64,000 nucleotides of DNA, from the NCBI GenBank assembly GCA_011799875.1, contig CM022303.1:280694850-280758849 (forward strand), written 5' to 3'. The DNA is from Thinopyrum elongatum. Lineage: Eukaryota > Streptophyta > Magnoliopsida > Poales > Poaceae. How positions within the stretch are numbered: the stretch's first letter is position 1; each line of letters opens with the position of its first letter. The notes beneath the pieces are model-generated. The model did no database searches, was not told the DNA's origin, and saw only the letters and a program-made list of their open reading frames with translations. Shown piece by piece: positions 11,573 through 23,296 of the stretch. The translations under genes were made by a program, and so were the position numbers.

Positions 11573-12636
11573 AGGAGGGGGATTCGATCATGGAGGAGCT
11601 CTACATCATCCTTGCTGTGCTTCCGATGATGCATGAGTAGTTTACCACGGACCTATGGGTCCATAGTTAGTAGGTAGATGGCTTCTTCTCTCTATTTGAT
11701 CTTCAATACAATGTTCTCCTCGGTATTCTTGGAGATCTATTCGATGTAATGACTTTTTACGGCGTGTTTGTTGGGATCCGATGAATTGTGAGTTTATGAT
11801 CAGATCTATCCATGAATATTATTTGAGTTTTCTCTGAACTCTTTTATGCATTATTACTATAGCTTCATATTTATTCTCCGATTTATTGGTTTGGTTTGGC
11901 CAACTGGATTGATTTATCTTGCCATGGGAAGAGGTGCTTTGTAATGGGTTCGATCTTACGGTGCTCAATCTCGGTGACAGAAAGGGACATGACACGTATG
12001 TATCGTTGCTATTAAGGGTAAAAAGATGGGGTTTATTCATACATGAGTTTATCTTGTCTGCATCATGTCTTCTTACTTAAGGCGTTACTCCGTTTTCCAT
12101 GAACTTAATACACAAAATGCATGCTGGATAGCAATCTATATGTGGAGTAATAGTAGTGGATGCAGAATCGTTTCGGTCTACTTGTCTCGGATGTGATGCC
12201 TATGTATGATTATTGCCTTGGATATCTTCATAATTATTTGCTTTTCTATCAATTGCCCAACAGTAATTTGTTTACCCATCATATGCTATTTTCTTGAGAG
12301 AAGCCTCTAGTGAAAACTATGGCCCCCGGGTCTATCTTTTATCATATACTAAAACCAAAAATACCTTACTGCAATTTTATTTTATTTATTTTAGTTTGTA
12401 TTTTTGTCTGATCTATCTATCAAACACTATACAATTTAACCTTGCTCGTAACTGTCAAGGGACTGACAACCCCTTGTTCACGTTGGGTTGCAAGTATTTA
12501 TTGTTTGTGTGTAGGTGCTGTTAACGAGTCATTGCTTGGTTCTCCTACTGGATTGATAACATTGGTTTCATAACTGAGGGAAATATTTATCATCCCCTCC
12601 TCTTCGGGGAAATCCCAACGCGGCTCACAAGTAGCA
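11573..12636 (+). repeat. Element A 5' LTR, first ~490 bp missing
   Basis: It aligns with the element's own 3' LTR from about 16501 onward (ggagggggattcgatcacgg...). The missing part would hold the LTR promoter. The junction with the Sirevirus at about 11572 has no terminal TG and no target duplication, so it is a deletion or recombination joint, not an insertion end. Confidence 0.85.
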
Positions 12637-12647
12637 GGAAGAATTTC

Positions 12648-12664
12648 TGGCGCCGTTGCCGGGG
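12648..12664 (+). other. Primer binding site, tRNA-Asp (element A)
   Basis: TGGCGCCGTTGCCGGGG is the exact reverse complement of the 3' end of plant tRNA-Asp (GTC) with CCA. It lies 11 bases after the LTR end, so reverse transcription was primed by tRNA-Asp. Confidence 0.85.
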
Positions 12665-12843
12665 AGACAACATCAACAACTATCAAGTACCTATGCATAA
12701 ACTTTCATCTCCTTGCATTTACATTATTTACCATTTGCCTCTTGTTTTCATCTCCCCCACTTCTAAAAAAAGTTTTTACAAAAATATTTTCTGTTTGTCT
12801 TTTGCTTGTTTGCCTTCTTATTTGCTTGGTTGAAACAGTTATC

Positions 12844-13436
12844 ATGAGTGATTTGGTATGGCCGAAACTGATGCTGGTAGGACTCCTAAAATTGGAAGTT
12901 CTACCAATCTTGATGCTAAGACTTTTGTGTTGGGACAAGGGAATGTTATAGGGAAAAGTGCCATCCAAGAATTCTTTAATTGCATCGGGACTTTGGCTTG
13001 TGATGATGCTCCTATACTTAAAAGAACCAAAACTTATGCCGAAGCTATTTCCGTACTTGTTCTTAAACTTGAGAGAAGATATATTCGCACCAATCCCACT
13101 TTACAAAGATTGTTTTATGAGTTGCCAGTTATAAAAAATCCTAGAGCTAAAAAGATAGCTAGCCTTTTCCTCATGAATGAATTTGATCACATAGTGCGAG
13201 AAGCCAGAGAGATCTTTGATTTTTATGATATGAACCATGAAAGACTGGTAATAGATGAGGTCCTTTACAATAGTGATTACTTATTGAGGTATTTACTTTG
13301 CAATGACCGCATCTTTGATGAGAATATTAAAAAGGAAGTTCCTCCTTTGGATATGATCCAACAAGTTTTTAATAATCTTAATCAACAATATTCTTGGATT
13401 GTAGCCGGTAATCAAGGGGGTTTTGCAGATGGGTAA
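12844..13436 (+). pseudogene. Unrecognised ~195-residue retrotransposon ORF (copy A)
   Basis: I do not recognise a named domain. The conserved core reads DDAPILKRTKTYAEAISV, then KKIASLFLMNEFDHIVREAR, EIFDFYDMNHERLVIDE, LYNSDYLLRYLL and QQYSWIVAGNQGG: a mostly helical, soluble, charged protein without signal peptide, membrane segment, zinc knuckle or active-site motif. The original start is probably ATG 12844 (MSDFG... in copies B and C), but one T is missing near 12851, so the open frame begins at Met 12858. The stop at 13434 is early: codons ending in KKKKDENT continue in frame to about 13543, matching the end of copy B. It is the only ORF of the element. Against copy B, hand comparison shows nearly as many silent as replacement changes, suggesting past selection on the protein. 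Confidence 0.65.
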
Positions 13437-16013
13437 CTTGCTAATGCAAAAATTTCTATGAATTATGTGTTTTATATTACTTTCGAAAAGCCTCCCGATG
13501 AAAACATATCTTTGGAAAAGAAGAAGAAAGACGAAAACACTTGAAACTATGCATTATGCCTAGCTAGGGGCATAAAACAATAGCGCTAGTTGGGAGGCAA
13601 CCCAATAGTTATCCATTAATTTTTTTTGTTTCTTTTATTTTTTTTCAATAAGCATACAATTATTCTACTATTATGATTGTGATTTTTATATTTTAATTAC
13701 TGTTTGTGCCAAGTAAAGCCTTTAGGATGGTTTGGATGATAGTTGACTCGATTCTGCGAAAAAACAGAAACTTTTGTACCCAGTTCTGGAATTTTGTAAA
13801 TTCACAGAAACGTGCTTTTGCTCTGAATTGTTTACACATAATTGGTATACCAATTGCCCATGTTGTCCTAATTTTTCAGAAATTTTGGAGTTACAGAAGT
13901 ATGGTCAATGTTCAGATTACTACAGACTGTTTTGTTTTTGACAGATTCTGTTTTCATTGCATTGTGTGCTTATTTTGATGAATCTATGCATTGTATCGGG
14001 GGGTATAAGCTATGGTAAAGTTAGAATACAGTAGGTATAATGCAATAATAAAATATTAATAGGTTTGAAACAATACTTAAAGTGGTGATTTGCATTATTA
14101 TACTAACGGATCTCATGAAGGTTTTGTTAAGTTTTGTGTGATTGAAGTTTTCAAGTATTGGGTGTGATCATGATGGATGAAGGAATAAGGAGTGGCAAGA
14201 GCCTAATATTGGGGATGCCTGAGGCACCCCAAGGTAATATTCAAGGACTCCCAGACAACTAAGCTTGGGGATGCCCCAGAAGGCATCCCCTCTTTCTTCT
14301 AACGACCATCGGTAATTTTACTTGGATCTTTATTTTTATTCATCACATGTCATGAGTTTTGCTTGGAGCACTGTGTATTATATGAGTCTTTGCTTGTTTT
14401 GCTTTTTAGTTTGTCATAGTCATCTTTGCTAAACACGCTTGTTTGAGAGAGCCACACGCTTATCATAATTTGTTAGAATACTCTATGTGCTTCACTTAAA
14501 TCTTTTGAGCTAGGCAGTTGCTCTAGTGCTTCACTTAAATCTTTTTTAGCACGACAGTGGTTATATTTTAAAGAAATGCACTCTCATGATTCACTTATAT
14601 TATTTTGAGAGATGATATGGTTAAATTTTAAAGAAATACACTCTCATGCTTCACTTATATCTTTTTGAGAGTTGATAATAGCTAAGGTAATTTGCACAAG
14701 ATATGAATTTGGTCCCAAAGTGATGGATATCCAAGAGGGACATAATAAAAACTTTCATATAGATCATTGGATATGATAAGCTTGATTCCTTGCAATAGTT
14801 TTGCGATATGGAGATAGTAATATGCGAGTCATGTTTGCGAGTAATTATGCTTTAGTAAGAATATTGGTGTTAAGGTTTGTGATTCCCTATGCAAGCACGT
14901 AAAGTCAATAGTTATGCAACGAAGTTATATCCTACGTATGGTGCATTATTCAGTGTTAGTTATTTTCAATGCATGCTTATGACCGTTTTCATTTTTTGGT
15001 CGGTCGCTTCTCAATCTATTTGCTAGCCTTCATTTGTACTAAGCGGGAATGTTTCTTGTGCATCCAACTCCTTAAACCCAAAGTTGTGCCAAATGAGTCC
15101 ACATACCTACCTATATGGAGTATTTACATGCCGTTCCAAGTAAATTTGCATGTGTGAACTCTAATTTTTCAAAATAAATTTCTGTTTTGTGTGCCCGTAC
15201 CGCTCATGAAGTGGCAGGGGGTGGCCAATATTTTCCATGCTAGGTATTTTATTCTCACGATGACTGTTTATTCACTTGTCATTGCACGAGAGTGTGGCAC
15301 GTAATAGGGATGCCCAGTCCCGAAATGAAAATAATAATAATAATAATATGATGATAATAATAAATTCCTTGGAAAGTGTTGGTATGGAAGGCACCCATGG
15401 ATATGGCTAGCCATTGATTGTGAAAGAATGGTGGAAAGGAAATAAACTTTATTTTCTGTTTGGGAACCGCCTATGATTTGTCTAACATGGAAGATATAGG
15501 GAATTCTCGGTCGTTTTGGTTGACAGCAAAAGTATGCCTCTGAAAATAATTTGATCTCTAATTTAAGCCTTGAGCACTGGCACCTCTGCAAATCTCTGCT
15601 TCCCTCTGCGAAGGGCCTATCTATTTACTTTTATGCAATTTTTATTTTTTAATTTGAGTCTCCATCTTCTCTTATAAAGCACCAATTGGAGAGCACTATT
15701 GTCATACTTTTGCATTGGATGTAGCTAATGTTGAGTGTATTTCATGAATGGATCAATGATTGAGCATAATGGGCTAGGGATAGCTTTCTTTAGCGTTAAT
15801 ATTTTGAAAGACATGGTTGCTTGTTGGTATGCTTGAGTATTGATGTCTTCATGTCAAATTATAGACTATTTCTTTGAATCATTCAAGTCCAAATATCCAT
15901 GCTACAAAAGAAAAGAATATATGATGTATATGTTAGGTAGCATTCCACATCAAAAATTCTGTTTTTATCATTTACCTACTCGAGGACGAGCATGAATTAA
16001 GCTTGGGGATGCT
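13437..16013 (+). other. Element A 3' region with conserved hairpins and purine tract
   Basis: Non-coding. It begins with the tail codons of the ORF, then a small hairpin TTGGGAGGCAACCCAA (about 13589) shared with B and D. A strong hairpin ggggatgcc-ccagaa-ggcatcccc lies at about 14267-14290, and a set of repeated hairpins at 14475-14690. The segment before the 3' LTR carries ctactcgaggacgag and the purine-rich aagcttggggatgct (about 15999-16013), the likely primer for plus-strand DNA. The same order is present in B and, reversed, in D. Confidence 0.7.
14475..14690 (+). repeat. Repeated hairpin units in 3' region of element A
   Basis: About four imperfect units of 50-70 bp contain tgcttcactta(a/t)at followed by a run of T. 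In the clearest ones CTCTCA before and TGAGAG after this phrase can pair. Matching arrays lie at 29935-30185 (B) and, reversed, 51990-52265 (D). Confidence 0.7.
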
Positions 16014-17768
16014 TGATAAATCTCCAATGTATCTATAATTTTTTATTGTTCCATGCTATTATATTATCAATCTTGGATGTTTTATATACACTTTCAAGCA
16101 ATTATATATCATTTTTTGGGACTAACCTATTAACTTAGTGCCCAGTGCCAGTTGCTGTTTTTTTTGCTTGTTTTTGGTTTTGCAGAATATCAGTACCAAA
16201 CGAAGTCCAAATGCCATGAAACTTTTTGGTGATTTTTTTCTGGACATAACAGACCCTGGAAGCTTCAGGAGGGGATGAGAAGATGGAGCAGTGGCCCACG
16301 AGGCACCAAGGCGAGCCTAGGGGGTAGGGGGCGCCCTGGTGGCTCGTGGGGCCCACGAGGCCCCGTTTGACATAACTCCGCCTCTATAAATTCTCTAAAA
16401 TCATGAAACCAACATGGGAGTCCATGAAATACTTTTTCTGCCACCACAAGTTTCAGAACCACGATATCCCATCTGGAGGCCTTTTCCAGCACTCTGCCGG
16501 AGGGGGATTCGATCACGGAGGGGCTCTACATCATCCTTGTTGCCCTTCCGATGATGCGTGAGTAGTTTACCAAGGACCTATGGGTCCATAGTTAGTAGCC
16601 ATATGGCTTATTCTCTCTATTTGATCTTCAATACAATGTTCTAATAGGTGTTCTTGGAGATCTATTTGATGTAATGACCTTTTGCAGTGTGTTTGTTGGG
16701 ATCCGATGAATTGTGAGTTTATGATAAGATCTATCCATGAATATTATTTGAGGTTTCCCTGAACTCTTTTATGCATGATTACTATAGCTTCGTATTTCTT
16801 CTCCGATTTACTGGTTTGGTTTGTCCAACTAGATTGATTTATCTTGCCATGGGAAGAGGTGCTTTGTAATGGGTTCGATCTTACGGTGCTCAATCCCAGT
16901 GACAGAAAGGGACATGAAACGTATATATCGTTGCTATTAAGGGTAAAAATATGGGGTTTACTCATACATGAGTTTATATTGTCTGCATCATGTCATCTTG
17001 CTTAAGGCGTTACTCTGTTTTTCCATGAACTTAATACACTAGATGCATGCTGGATAGCGATCGATGTGTTGAGTAATAGTAGTAGATGCAGAATTGTTTC
17101 GGTCTACTTGTCTCGGACATGATGCCTATGTATGATCATTGCCTTGGATATCGTCATAACTATTTGCTTTTCTATCAATTGCCCAACAGTAGTTTGTTTA
17201 CCCATCGTATGTTATTTTCTTGAGAGAAGCCTCTAGTGAAAACTATGGCCCCCGGGTCTATCTTTTATCATATATTAAAACCAAAAATACCTTGCTGCAA
17301 TTTTATTTTATTTATTTTATTTTGTATTTTTTTCCGATCTATCTATCAAAAACGATACAATTTAACCTTGCTCGTAACCGTCAAGGGATTGACAACCCCT
17401 TGTTCGCGTTGGGTTGCAAGTATTTGTTGTTTGTGTGCAGGTGTTGTTAACGAGTTGTTGCTTGGTGTGACGCCCACGGCTTAATCGTGCACTAATCATA
17501 CACGCAAATGCAGACGATCAAGCCTAAGGACTCACTTGAAGGAATCACAACACAACTCTAAAACATAAATAAAGGCATACAAGCATTATATTACAAGCCA
17601 GGGCCTCGAGGGCTCGAATACATAAGCTTGATGTCAAAAAGCATCAGCGGAAGCGTTAGATATCTGAGTACAGATATAAAAGAGAAACAGATAAGCCTTT
17701 AAGAAGGCGGTGCAAAACAAAAGCTACGATCGAAAAGGCGCAGGCCTACTGCCTGGGACCCTCCGATC

Positions 17769-17873
17769 CTACTCCTGGTCGTCGGCAGGCTCGAAGTAGT
17801 AACCACCCTCGGGGTGGTAGTAGTAGTCGGCGACGGGGGCAGCAGGCTCCGGGGCTCTGTCATTTGGTTGCAT
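17769..17873 (-). CDS. Conserved 34-residue frame in the 4.2 kb unit (copy 1)
   Basis: It starts at an ATG and ends in TAG. The C-terminal part DYYYHPEGGYYFEPADDQE matches, without gaps, the frame at 61350-61454 in the other copy. Sixteen of 34 positions are identical, including Tyr-Tyr, Pro-Glu and the final DDQE before the stop. Function unknown. It is Tyr/Asp/Glu-rich and acidic. It may be a last exon, because an AG with a pyrimidine tract lies just upstream in copy 2 (damaged here). Confidence 0.5.
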   Translation of the reverse strand: MQPNDRAPEPAAPVADYYYHPEGGYYFEPADDQE

Positions 17874-18124
17874 CAAACGGGTATGGGGAAAAAGAGGAAG
17901 CAAAGCAACCGTGAGTACTCATCTGAAGTACTCAGCAAGCAAGGATCTACACTACATATGCAACATTATCAAAGAAAGGCTATATATGTGGACTGGGCTG
18001 CAGAAATGCCAGAATAGAGAGAAGGCCTAGTCCTATCGAAGACTAGCATCTTCAAGCCTCTTCAAGCATCTTCGAGCATCTTGCAACATTTAGAAGAGCT
18101 CAGAAAAACATAATATAAAGTAAT

Positions 18125-18270
18125 AATAGTGTAATCAACCTCACCCAGAGATCCTTCCTCGACTCCCTGCGAGAAAGCAATTCCAGAGCCATAGTAGTAG
18201 TGTTATCAACCTCGCCCAGATATACTTTCTCGACTCCCTATGAGAAAGCGATCCCAGAGCCATACTATCC
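18125..18270 (-). repeat. Two hairpin-bearing tandem units in the 4.2 kb unit (copy 1)
   Basis: Two units of about 66 bp each contain cctcgactccctgcgagaaagc or a near form, in which ctcg and cgag arms can pair around gactccctg. Copy 2 has three 64 bp units at 60921-61112. Confidence 0.75.
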
Positions 18271-19490
18271 AGTTATCAACTCCAGTATCCAGTTCTAGTT
18301 GTATCAATCGAGATACAACTCCGAGCGTCCGTTACTGAGGATCCGGCTATGCATAGATTAGTTCTTCCCTGCAGGGGTGCACTAACTTACCCACCACGCT
18401 CGCTTAACTCCGGCCGGACACACTTTTCTGGGTCATGCCCAGCCTCGGCCAAACGACACACCGCAGCCCTACCTAGAGCTCAGCAGAGAGGTCCCCATCG
18501 GTCTACATCCTAAGCGCTCAGGGGTCTTGGGCCATCGCCCTGTGCACTCCGGGTCGTTGAGTGCAGGGTGCATACCAGTGCCATCGGCACGATCCGACCC
18601 GGCCGCCATGCTGAACTGGACGTCTGACAGAGCTTTCGGCTGATGCTACGATGCAGAGTGCCCATAACTTTTCCCGCGTGATGGTTAGTGCTATCGGGTC
18701 AGAGGCCCACTCGGATCAAATATCCAAATCGTTAGTGTATTGGGGTTTGCGGTAACGAGCAGAGACTCACGATCGATGTGACCCCGTCGCCCTGTCTCAA
18801 GGACTTGCGGCAAGGGCTAAGAATGCCCGGCCACGCCTCGTATTTATCTCTTGGGTACCCTCCAGGTCAACCCATCTTCACATCACTCGCGGGTACCCCT
18901 TAGGGTCGACCCGCCTTTCCAAGTAACAGTTGTAAAGTCCATGTATCCGTGTGTCCATAACATCAGGGAATCTGAGGTATCACCCTCGTTGGATTCCTAC
19001 TCGATGTATCCGTCTAGGTGAACTCGGAGGAATCACCCTCGATGGGTTCACACTTGAGGTGTTGCACGACAGCGTCGTTATCGGGTGTGGTGAAGGAGGA
19101 ATCACCCTCGATGACCATGACCAAACAGCTACTCTACAGAGTTAACATCAGAAGTGCTATACGAGGTATCACCATCGGCACTCAATAGTAACATTGCAGT
19201 GTCGTACAACTAAGGGGGGGTGATGTGCGGTGCCGGGGCCTGGCTGTCGATCAAGTTGACCGAGTCATCTGATAATCCAGCGGGGGCAACTGGGTCAAAG
19301 TGGGGTCTCTAGTGGGTCTCTATCCAGCCTATACTAAACAGTTTAGGATAATCACGTAGGTATCAACAGCAGGTTACAATAAACAAGCTATGCATCAGAA
19401 TAGGATAACTCAAAGCAGTAGCAAATTCTAATGCAAGCAAGAGGGAGAAAGAATAGGCGATATGGGCATGTTCAAAGGGGGGGTGCTTGC

Positions 19491-19559
19491 CTGGAAGCTT
19501 TGCCGCAAAAGAGGGGTCGTCGTTGTAGCCGTCCTCGGGGGCTACGTCAATACCAGGAT
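19491..19559 (-). other. Exon-like conserved piece in the 4.2 kb unit (copy 1)
   Basis: On the minus strand a long pyrimidine tract and CCGGTAG precede it, and CCAG/GCAAGC follows. The frame reads DPGIDVAPEDGYNDDPSF. Copy 2 has the same boundary bases and DPETAADAAVIDYVTDDPP. Agreement of both splice-like borders and of the frame supports a real exon, with a GC-type donor; it is inference without RNA data. Confidence 0.45.
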
Positions 19560-20239
19560 CTACCGGAGAGGAAGAGGGGGAGGAAACAGGTAAATACACG
19601 GCAATAAAAGCAATCATAAAGCATGACATGGCAGTAAGCGGTGTTAGGGTGACCTAACGTAGTGCTACACGTCGCAGACGAAGCGGGAAAATATCCCGGC
19701 GTTTAGGCAGTTATCGGTATACTGAACCAGAGGGGAAGGTTCCATGTTCATCATGCTAGAGGCATTAGACGGGTATGAGGAGGGCATGTTTGGATTCGAC
19801 TCGTTTTTCTGATTGTTTTTCATATGTAAAACATTTTCATCCGAGCTACGGTTATTTTTCTATGAATTAATCAAGTTTTAGCTATTTTTGAATTATTTAA
19901 ATTAGCAAATATTCCAGAAAAGGCATATGACATCATGCTTGCGCAAGCCTGGCGTCAGCAGTCAACTGGGCTGACTCTGACTGGTCAAAGGGGCCCACTA
20001 GACCCACCTGCCAGTGACTGGACTAGTCCAGTCAGCAGGTTGACCCGGTCAACTGGGCCAGGGGACCCACATGCCAACCTCAGGGCACATTAACAGCGAT
20101 TTAATTTAATCTAACTGGTTAATTAGTGGGGTGGGGCCCAGTGGTAAGTGTCTGCACTAAATAATAAAGTTAATTAAATTAGCTAATGGCTACAGTAACT
20201 GGGCCCGCATGTCAGTGAGTGTTAAGGGTGGATTAGCAT

Positions 20240-21000
20240 CTAAATGGACTGACACGCGGGACCCACCGGCGTTTCAACGCCGGCGCGCGCTGGAGTTGCT
20301 CCAGTGAGCAACAAAGACGGCGGCGCATCGTGGAAACGGCCATCCGGCCATGGATCGGCGCGTGGAGAGGTGCTACGAGACGCTGGGGTTCGGCCGCGTC
20401 CAACGGTGGCCTCAGAAGGGCCGGGGAGGAACGGCAGCGATGGCGGCACTGGATCGAGCGGCGGCCGGAGTTCGGTCGTTGATCGAACCGTCGATTCTGA
20501 GCACGGCAGATCGGGCCGTAAGGTGCTACACGCTCCTGGGAGCGTGCTGAGAACGGTAGCATGCTCGGACAGGAGCGTTGGTGGCTAGATCGACGGCGGC
20601 GACATGGCCGACGGCGGAAGCTTCGGCCGGTCATGGCAGGTGCGGCTACAGGCGTGGAAACGGAGAGTAGATAGAGGGGGAGAAAGCGCAGCTCACCGCA
20701 GAGCTCGGTGACGCGCTCGGGGAGGCCGGGGACGGCTTGATGGCGACACAATCGGCGGCGAGGAGGTGGTGGCCGAGGTTGGGGAAGACGACGCGGGCAA
20801 CGGCGGTGACGCTCCTCGGCTCCAAACCCGTGGCTCAGTCGATGTAGGGGAGGGCCACGGAGCTGCTGGTCATGCTCGCGCAGCTCGGGGCGGCCTCTGG
20901 CCACGGCAATGGTGAGGTGCGGCGGCGGCTTCCGTTCGGGCGAGCGAGATCGGAGAGGGAGAAGGTAAGGGGGCAAATGGGGGGGGGGGGTGCTAGGGTT
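20240..21000 (-). promoter_or_regulatory. GC-rich, CpG-rich start-region candidate in the 4.2 kb unit (copy 1)
   Basis: On the minus strand the telobox-like aaaccctagc (about 20992) is followed by a C-run, CT-rich DNA, then GC-rich DNA with many CpG. Copy 2 has the same order at 58073 onward. This resembles the start region of a plant gene. Long ORFs here are products of GC richness. Confidence 0.4.
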
Positions 21001-21742
21001 TGGCGGGGGCCCGGGGAACCTTATCCACCGCGGGGAAGGCTCGGATGGCCGGCGCGTGGCCATCTGCGGCGTCGGGCACGCGCGGCGTCGACACGGCGTC
21101 GGAGGAGGGGGACGACTCAGGTGGGCCGGGCCGCCAGGTGCTATGCACTGGTGGGCCAAGTGCACAGTAGTTCTCTTATAACTTTTCATTTTCCTTTTCT
21201 TCTGTTTCTTATTTTACTTTCTATTTTGCAAATTGTTTTAGCCATCGTTTGAGTTTTGTAAAATATGTGATTTAGCTCAATAATTATAGTGTAATATTTA
21301 CCACTGCCAGAAAATGGTTTGGAGCCAAAATGATTTCATTTGATTGTTGGTTTAAATGAAATGGATTAAATACTGCTGTTTTAGGAAGTTAGAGTCGTTT
21401 AACTAATTCAATTAATATTGATCTTATTTCTATAATTGCTTTGTGAATATTTACAACATTATGAACATTTTAGTTCCTGGATTTGAACAACTTTTATTTT
21501 CACTTTAAGTTTGAAAATGCATTTGAAATGAGATATGATGCTAATGATTATCAAGCACCGTTACGCCTGGTGAATTGGCATTATCAGAGGGTGGTCACTG
21601 TAGTGTGATGCTGGGGATGTTACACTTGGTTCTCCTACTAGATTGATAACCTTGGTTTCATAACTGAGACAAATACTTATCTCTATTGTACTGCATCATC
21701 CTCTCCTCTTCGGGAAAATCCCAACGCAACTCACAAGTAGCA

Positions 21743-23296
21743 CCCTCCTCTTCATTCGCGGCACCCTCCTCCTCCGCTCCATCCTCACCGATGTGGTGCA
21801 TCATGACCATCAGCGAGGCCCGTGCCCATTATATGGACATGGTGCTGGAGGAGCGGGAGGACCAGTTTTGAGAGGCACAGGCCGACGCCAACTACAACCA
21901 CAACCTCCTCCAGGAGCATCTGCAGGCGGAGGAGCAGGTCGACGCCGACAGGGCAGTCGCATAGGGCGTGACCCTGGCGGAGCAGGAGACACTGCTTGAG
22001 TCCTACCGCTCTGCCCGCGAGATACGTCTCGCCCGCTGGCGGTACCGACAGCGGGTGGCGGAAGTGGCGGCCGCCGACTAGGAGTGCGACGACGAGGCAA
22101 GCGAGGTGTTGTTCGGCGACACCAATGACGAGGAGGCCACGCCCCGGCATCACGACCACGAAGAAGCCAACACGTTCGATCGCCGCCGGCAGCGAGCAAG
22201 AGTAGTGCACGGTAGGTCGCCGCCGCTCGTGTCCCAAGAAGGCCACCGCTCCTCCCTTCACGTCAATGCCAAGCTTGGTGGGCTGAGCATCTTCGGCCGA
22301 CAAGTCGCTTGGTTGCGACGTGGAGGCAGACAGCTTCAGTTCCCGAAGCTCCGGAGGCGGAGCTGGAGAGCATCGAGGAGGAACTAGAGACGGTGAAGCT
22401 TCAGTTCTCAGGGCTGATGGCCGTACACGGGGACCGGACATCGGCGATCATTTAGATTAGGTATTAATTATACTCCAGAGCCCGCCTAGCACCGCTTTGA
22501 TGTATTTGAAATGAAATACATCATGTTTATATGAAATCCAGTATGTTTATATGAAATCCGGCCATGTTTATATGAAATCCGGACTTGTTTGAATGAAGTT
22601 CGTTCGGTTGGTTTGAGTTGTTGTGAAAATGTATGCGGCTACGATTGGATGGCTGCCTCCCACATCCGTGTCTGCGGACTGGTCCCCCTGTCCGTGGACG
22701 GATGCGGGAGGATTTTTGGGGGTTGCCGTTGAATATGCCCTAAGGCATCTTCGACATTGACCCGCAAATTCTCTCCTGCATCCGTCCGACCATCCAATGC
22801 TCAAGACGGGTTTCAACTAAGAGGATCAAATTCATGCAAACCAACTGATTTTCATATAAGTTGGATGAAATTCATTACATTTTGAACAACTTTTTAATTA
22901 AACCCTACTCTAAACCAAATCTAAATGGTCGTTGGCACATGTTCACCATGTCCGGCCATGAGCCCCGTAAAGTGAAGCTCCGGTTGTTGTCTTTGCCTTC
23001 TCCAATTCCGCCTCGGCGGTCTCCAGCTGTGCACCGTAGCCTGTGCTGCTAATCGACCGACGATGTTGAGCCAGCCAAGCTTGACTTCAATGGAGGGGAA
23101 GAGCGGTGGCCTTCTTGGGACACGAGCGACGACGACTTGCCATGCACTACTCTTCCTTGTTGTCGGTGGCACCTGCGGACATGCCGGCTTTGTGGTCATG
23201 CCAGTGAGGCGCGGCCTTGGCGGAGCTGGCGATGTCCTCCTCGTTGTCGCTCTTGCCTAATACCTCATTCGTCATCTCGTCCATCTCCTTGTAGGC
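21743..23296. repeat. Inverted duplication (foldback), centre near 22741
   Basis: DNA from about 22070-22739 recurs in reverse orientation from about 22744 to 23290: for example gctcgtgtcccaagaaggcc (22227) and its complement near 23110. The arms are diverged, with small indels. At the centre two similar ends meet: gttgaatatgccc, ta(a), ggcatcttcgac. The right arm is cut by the LTR of element C at 23297. The unit may be two copies of one DNA transposon joined head to head. Confidence 0.75.
21803..22386 (+). pseudogene. Decayed ORF in left arm of the foldback
   Basis: From ATG 21803 one frame reads MTISEARAHYMDMVLEERED and continues through stops at about 21869, 21962 and 22079 with coherent charged helical text (EQETLLESYRSAREIRLARW; EDEEATPRHHDH-like stretch). 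It is Glu/Arg/Ala-rich, as in coiled coils. I do not recognise the family. A diverged copy of its 3' half is in the right arm on the minus strand. It may be the accessory ORF of a DNA transposon. Confidence 0.4.

Larger units (their letters stand above)
17466..21624 (-). mobile_element. 4.2 kb TG...CA unit, probable solo LTR of a large LTR family (copy 1)
   Basis: On the plus strand it runs TGTGACGCCC ... GGGGATGTTACA and is flanked by the 5 bp direct repeat cttgg (17461-17465, 21625-21629). A second copy in opposite orientation is at 57500-61755. It has no internal direct repeat that would mark two LTRs and no gag or pol, so a solo LTR is the simplest reading; a non-autonomous element is the alternative. 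On its minus (sense) strand it holds, in order, an AT-rich lead, telobox aaaccctagc followed by CT-rich and GC-rich DNA (about 20995 down to 20240), a conserved exon-like piece (19559-19491), GAGGGTGAT-CCTC motifs (19200-18980), hairpin repeats (18270-18125) and a conserved short frame (17873-17769). I cannot name the family with certainty. Confidence 0.8.
11573..21742 (+). mobile_element. Element A: Sabrina/WHAM-type Gypsy (Athila lineage), non-autonomous, with nested 4.2 kb unit
   Basis: Order: 5'-truncated LTR (11573-12636), tRNA-Asp primer site (12648-12664), leader, one ORF (12844-13436), long 3' region, purine tract, 3' LTR (16014-21742, split by 17466-21624). LTR termini TGATA...AGTAGCA and the tRNA-Asp primer site fit the Athila-lineage elements of Triticeae. 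No reverse transcriptase, RNase H or integrase is present, so it depended on a helper. The LTR without the insert is about 1570 bp. Confidence 0.82.
16014..21742 (+). repeat. Element A 3' LTR, interrupted by a 4.2 kb unit
   Basis: It starts TGATAAATCTCCAATG (standard form TGATACGTCTCCAACG) after the purine tract and ends CACAAGTAGCA at 21742. LTR sequence occupies 16014-17465 and 21630-21742; the unit between carries a cttgg duplication on both sides. Confidence 0.85.

Noticed and set aside
12648..12664. tRNA-Asp gene
   Set aside because: Only the 17-base primer complement is present at each site; no cloverleaf around it.
20233..21189. 318-codon ORF on the minus strand, Pro/Arg-rich
   Set aside because: Same reason; GC-rich block of the first 4.2 kb unit, composition-driven, with no motif shared with copy 2.
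17466..21624. Helitron or DNA transposon as identity of the 4.2 kb units
   Set aside because: TG...CA ends and 5 bp target duplications in both copies fit LTR biology; Helitrons make no duplication and no terminal inverted repeat is present.
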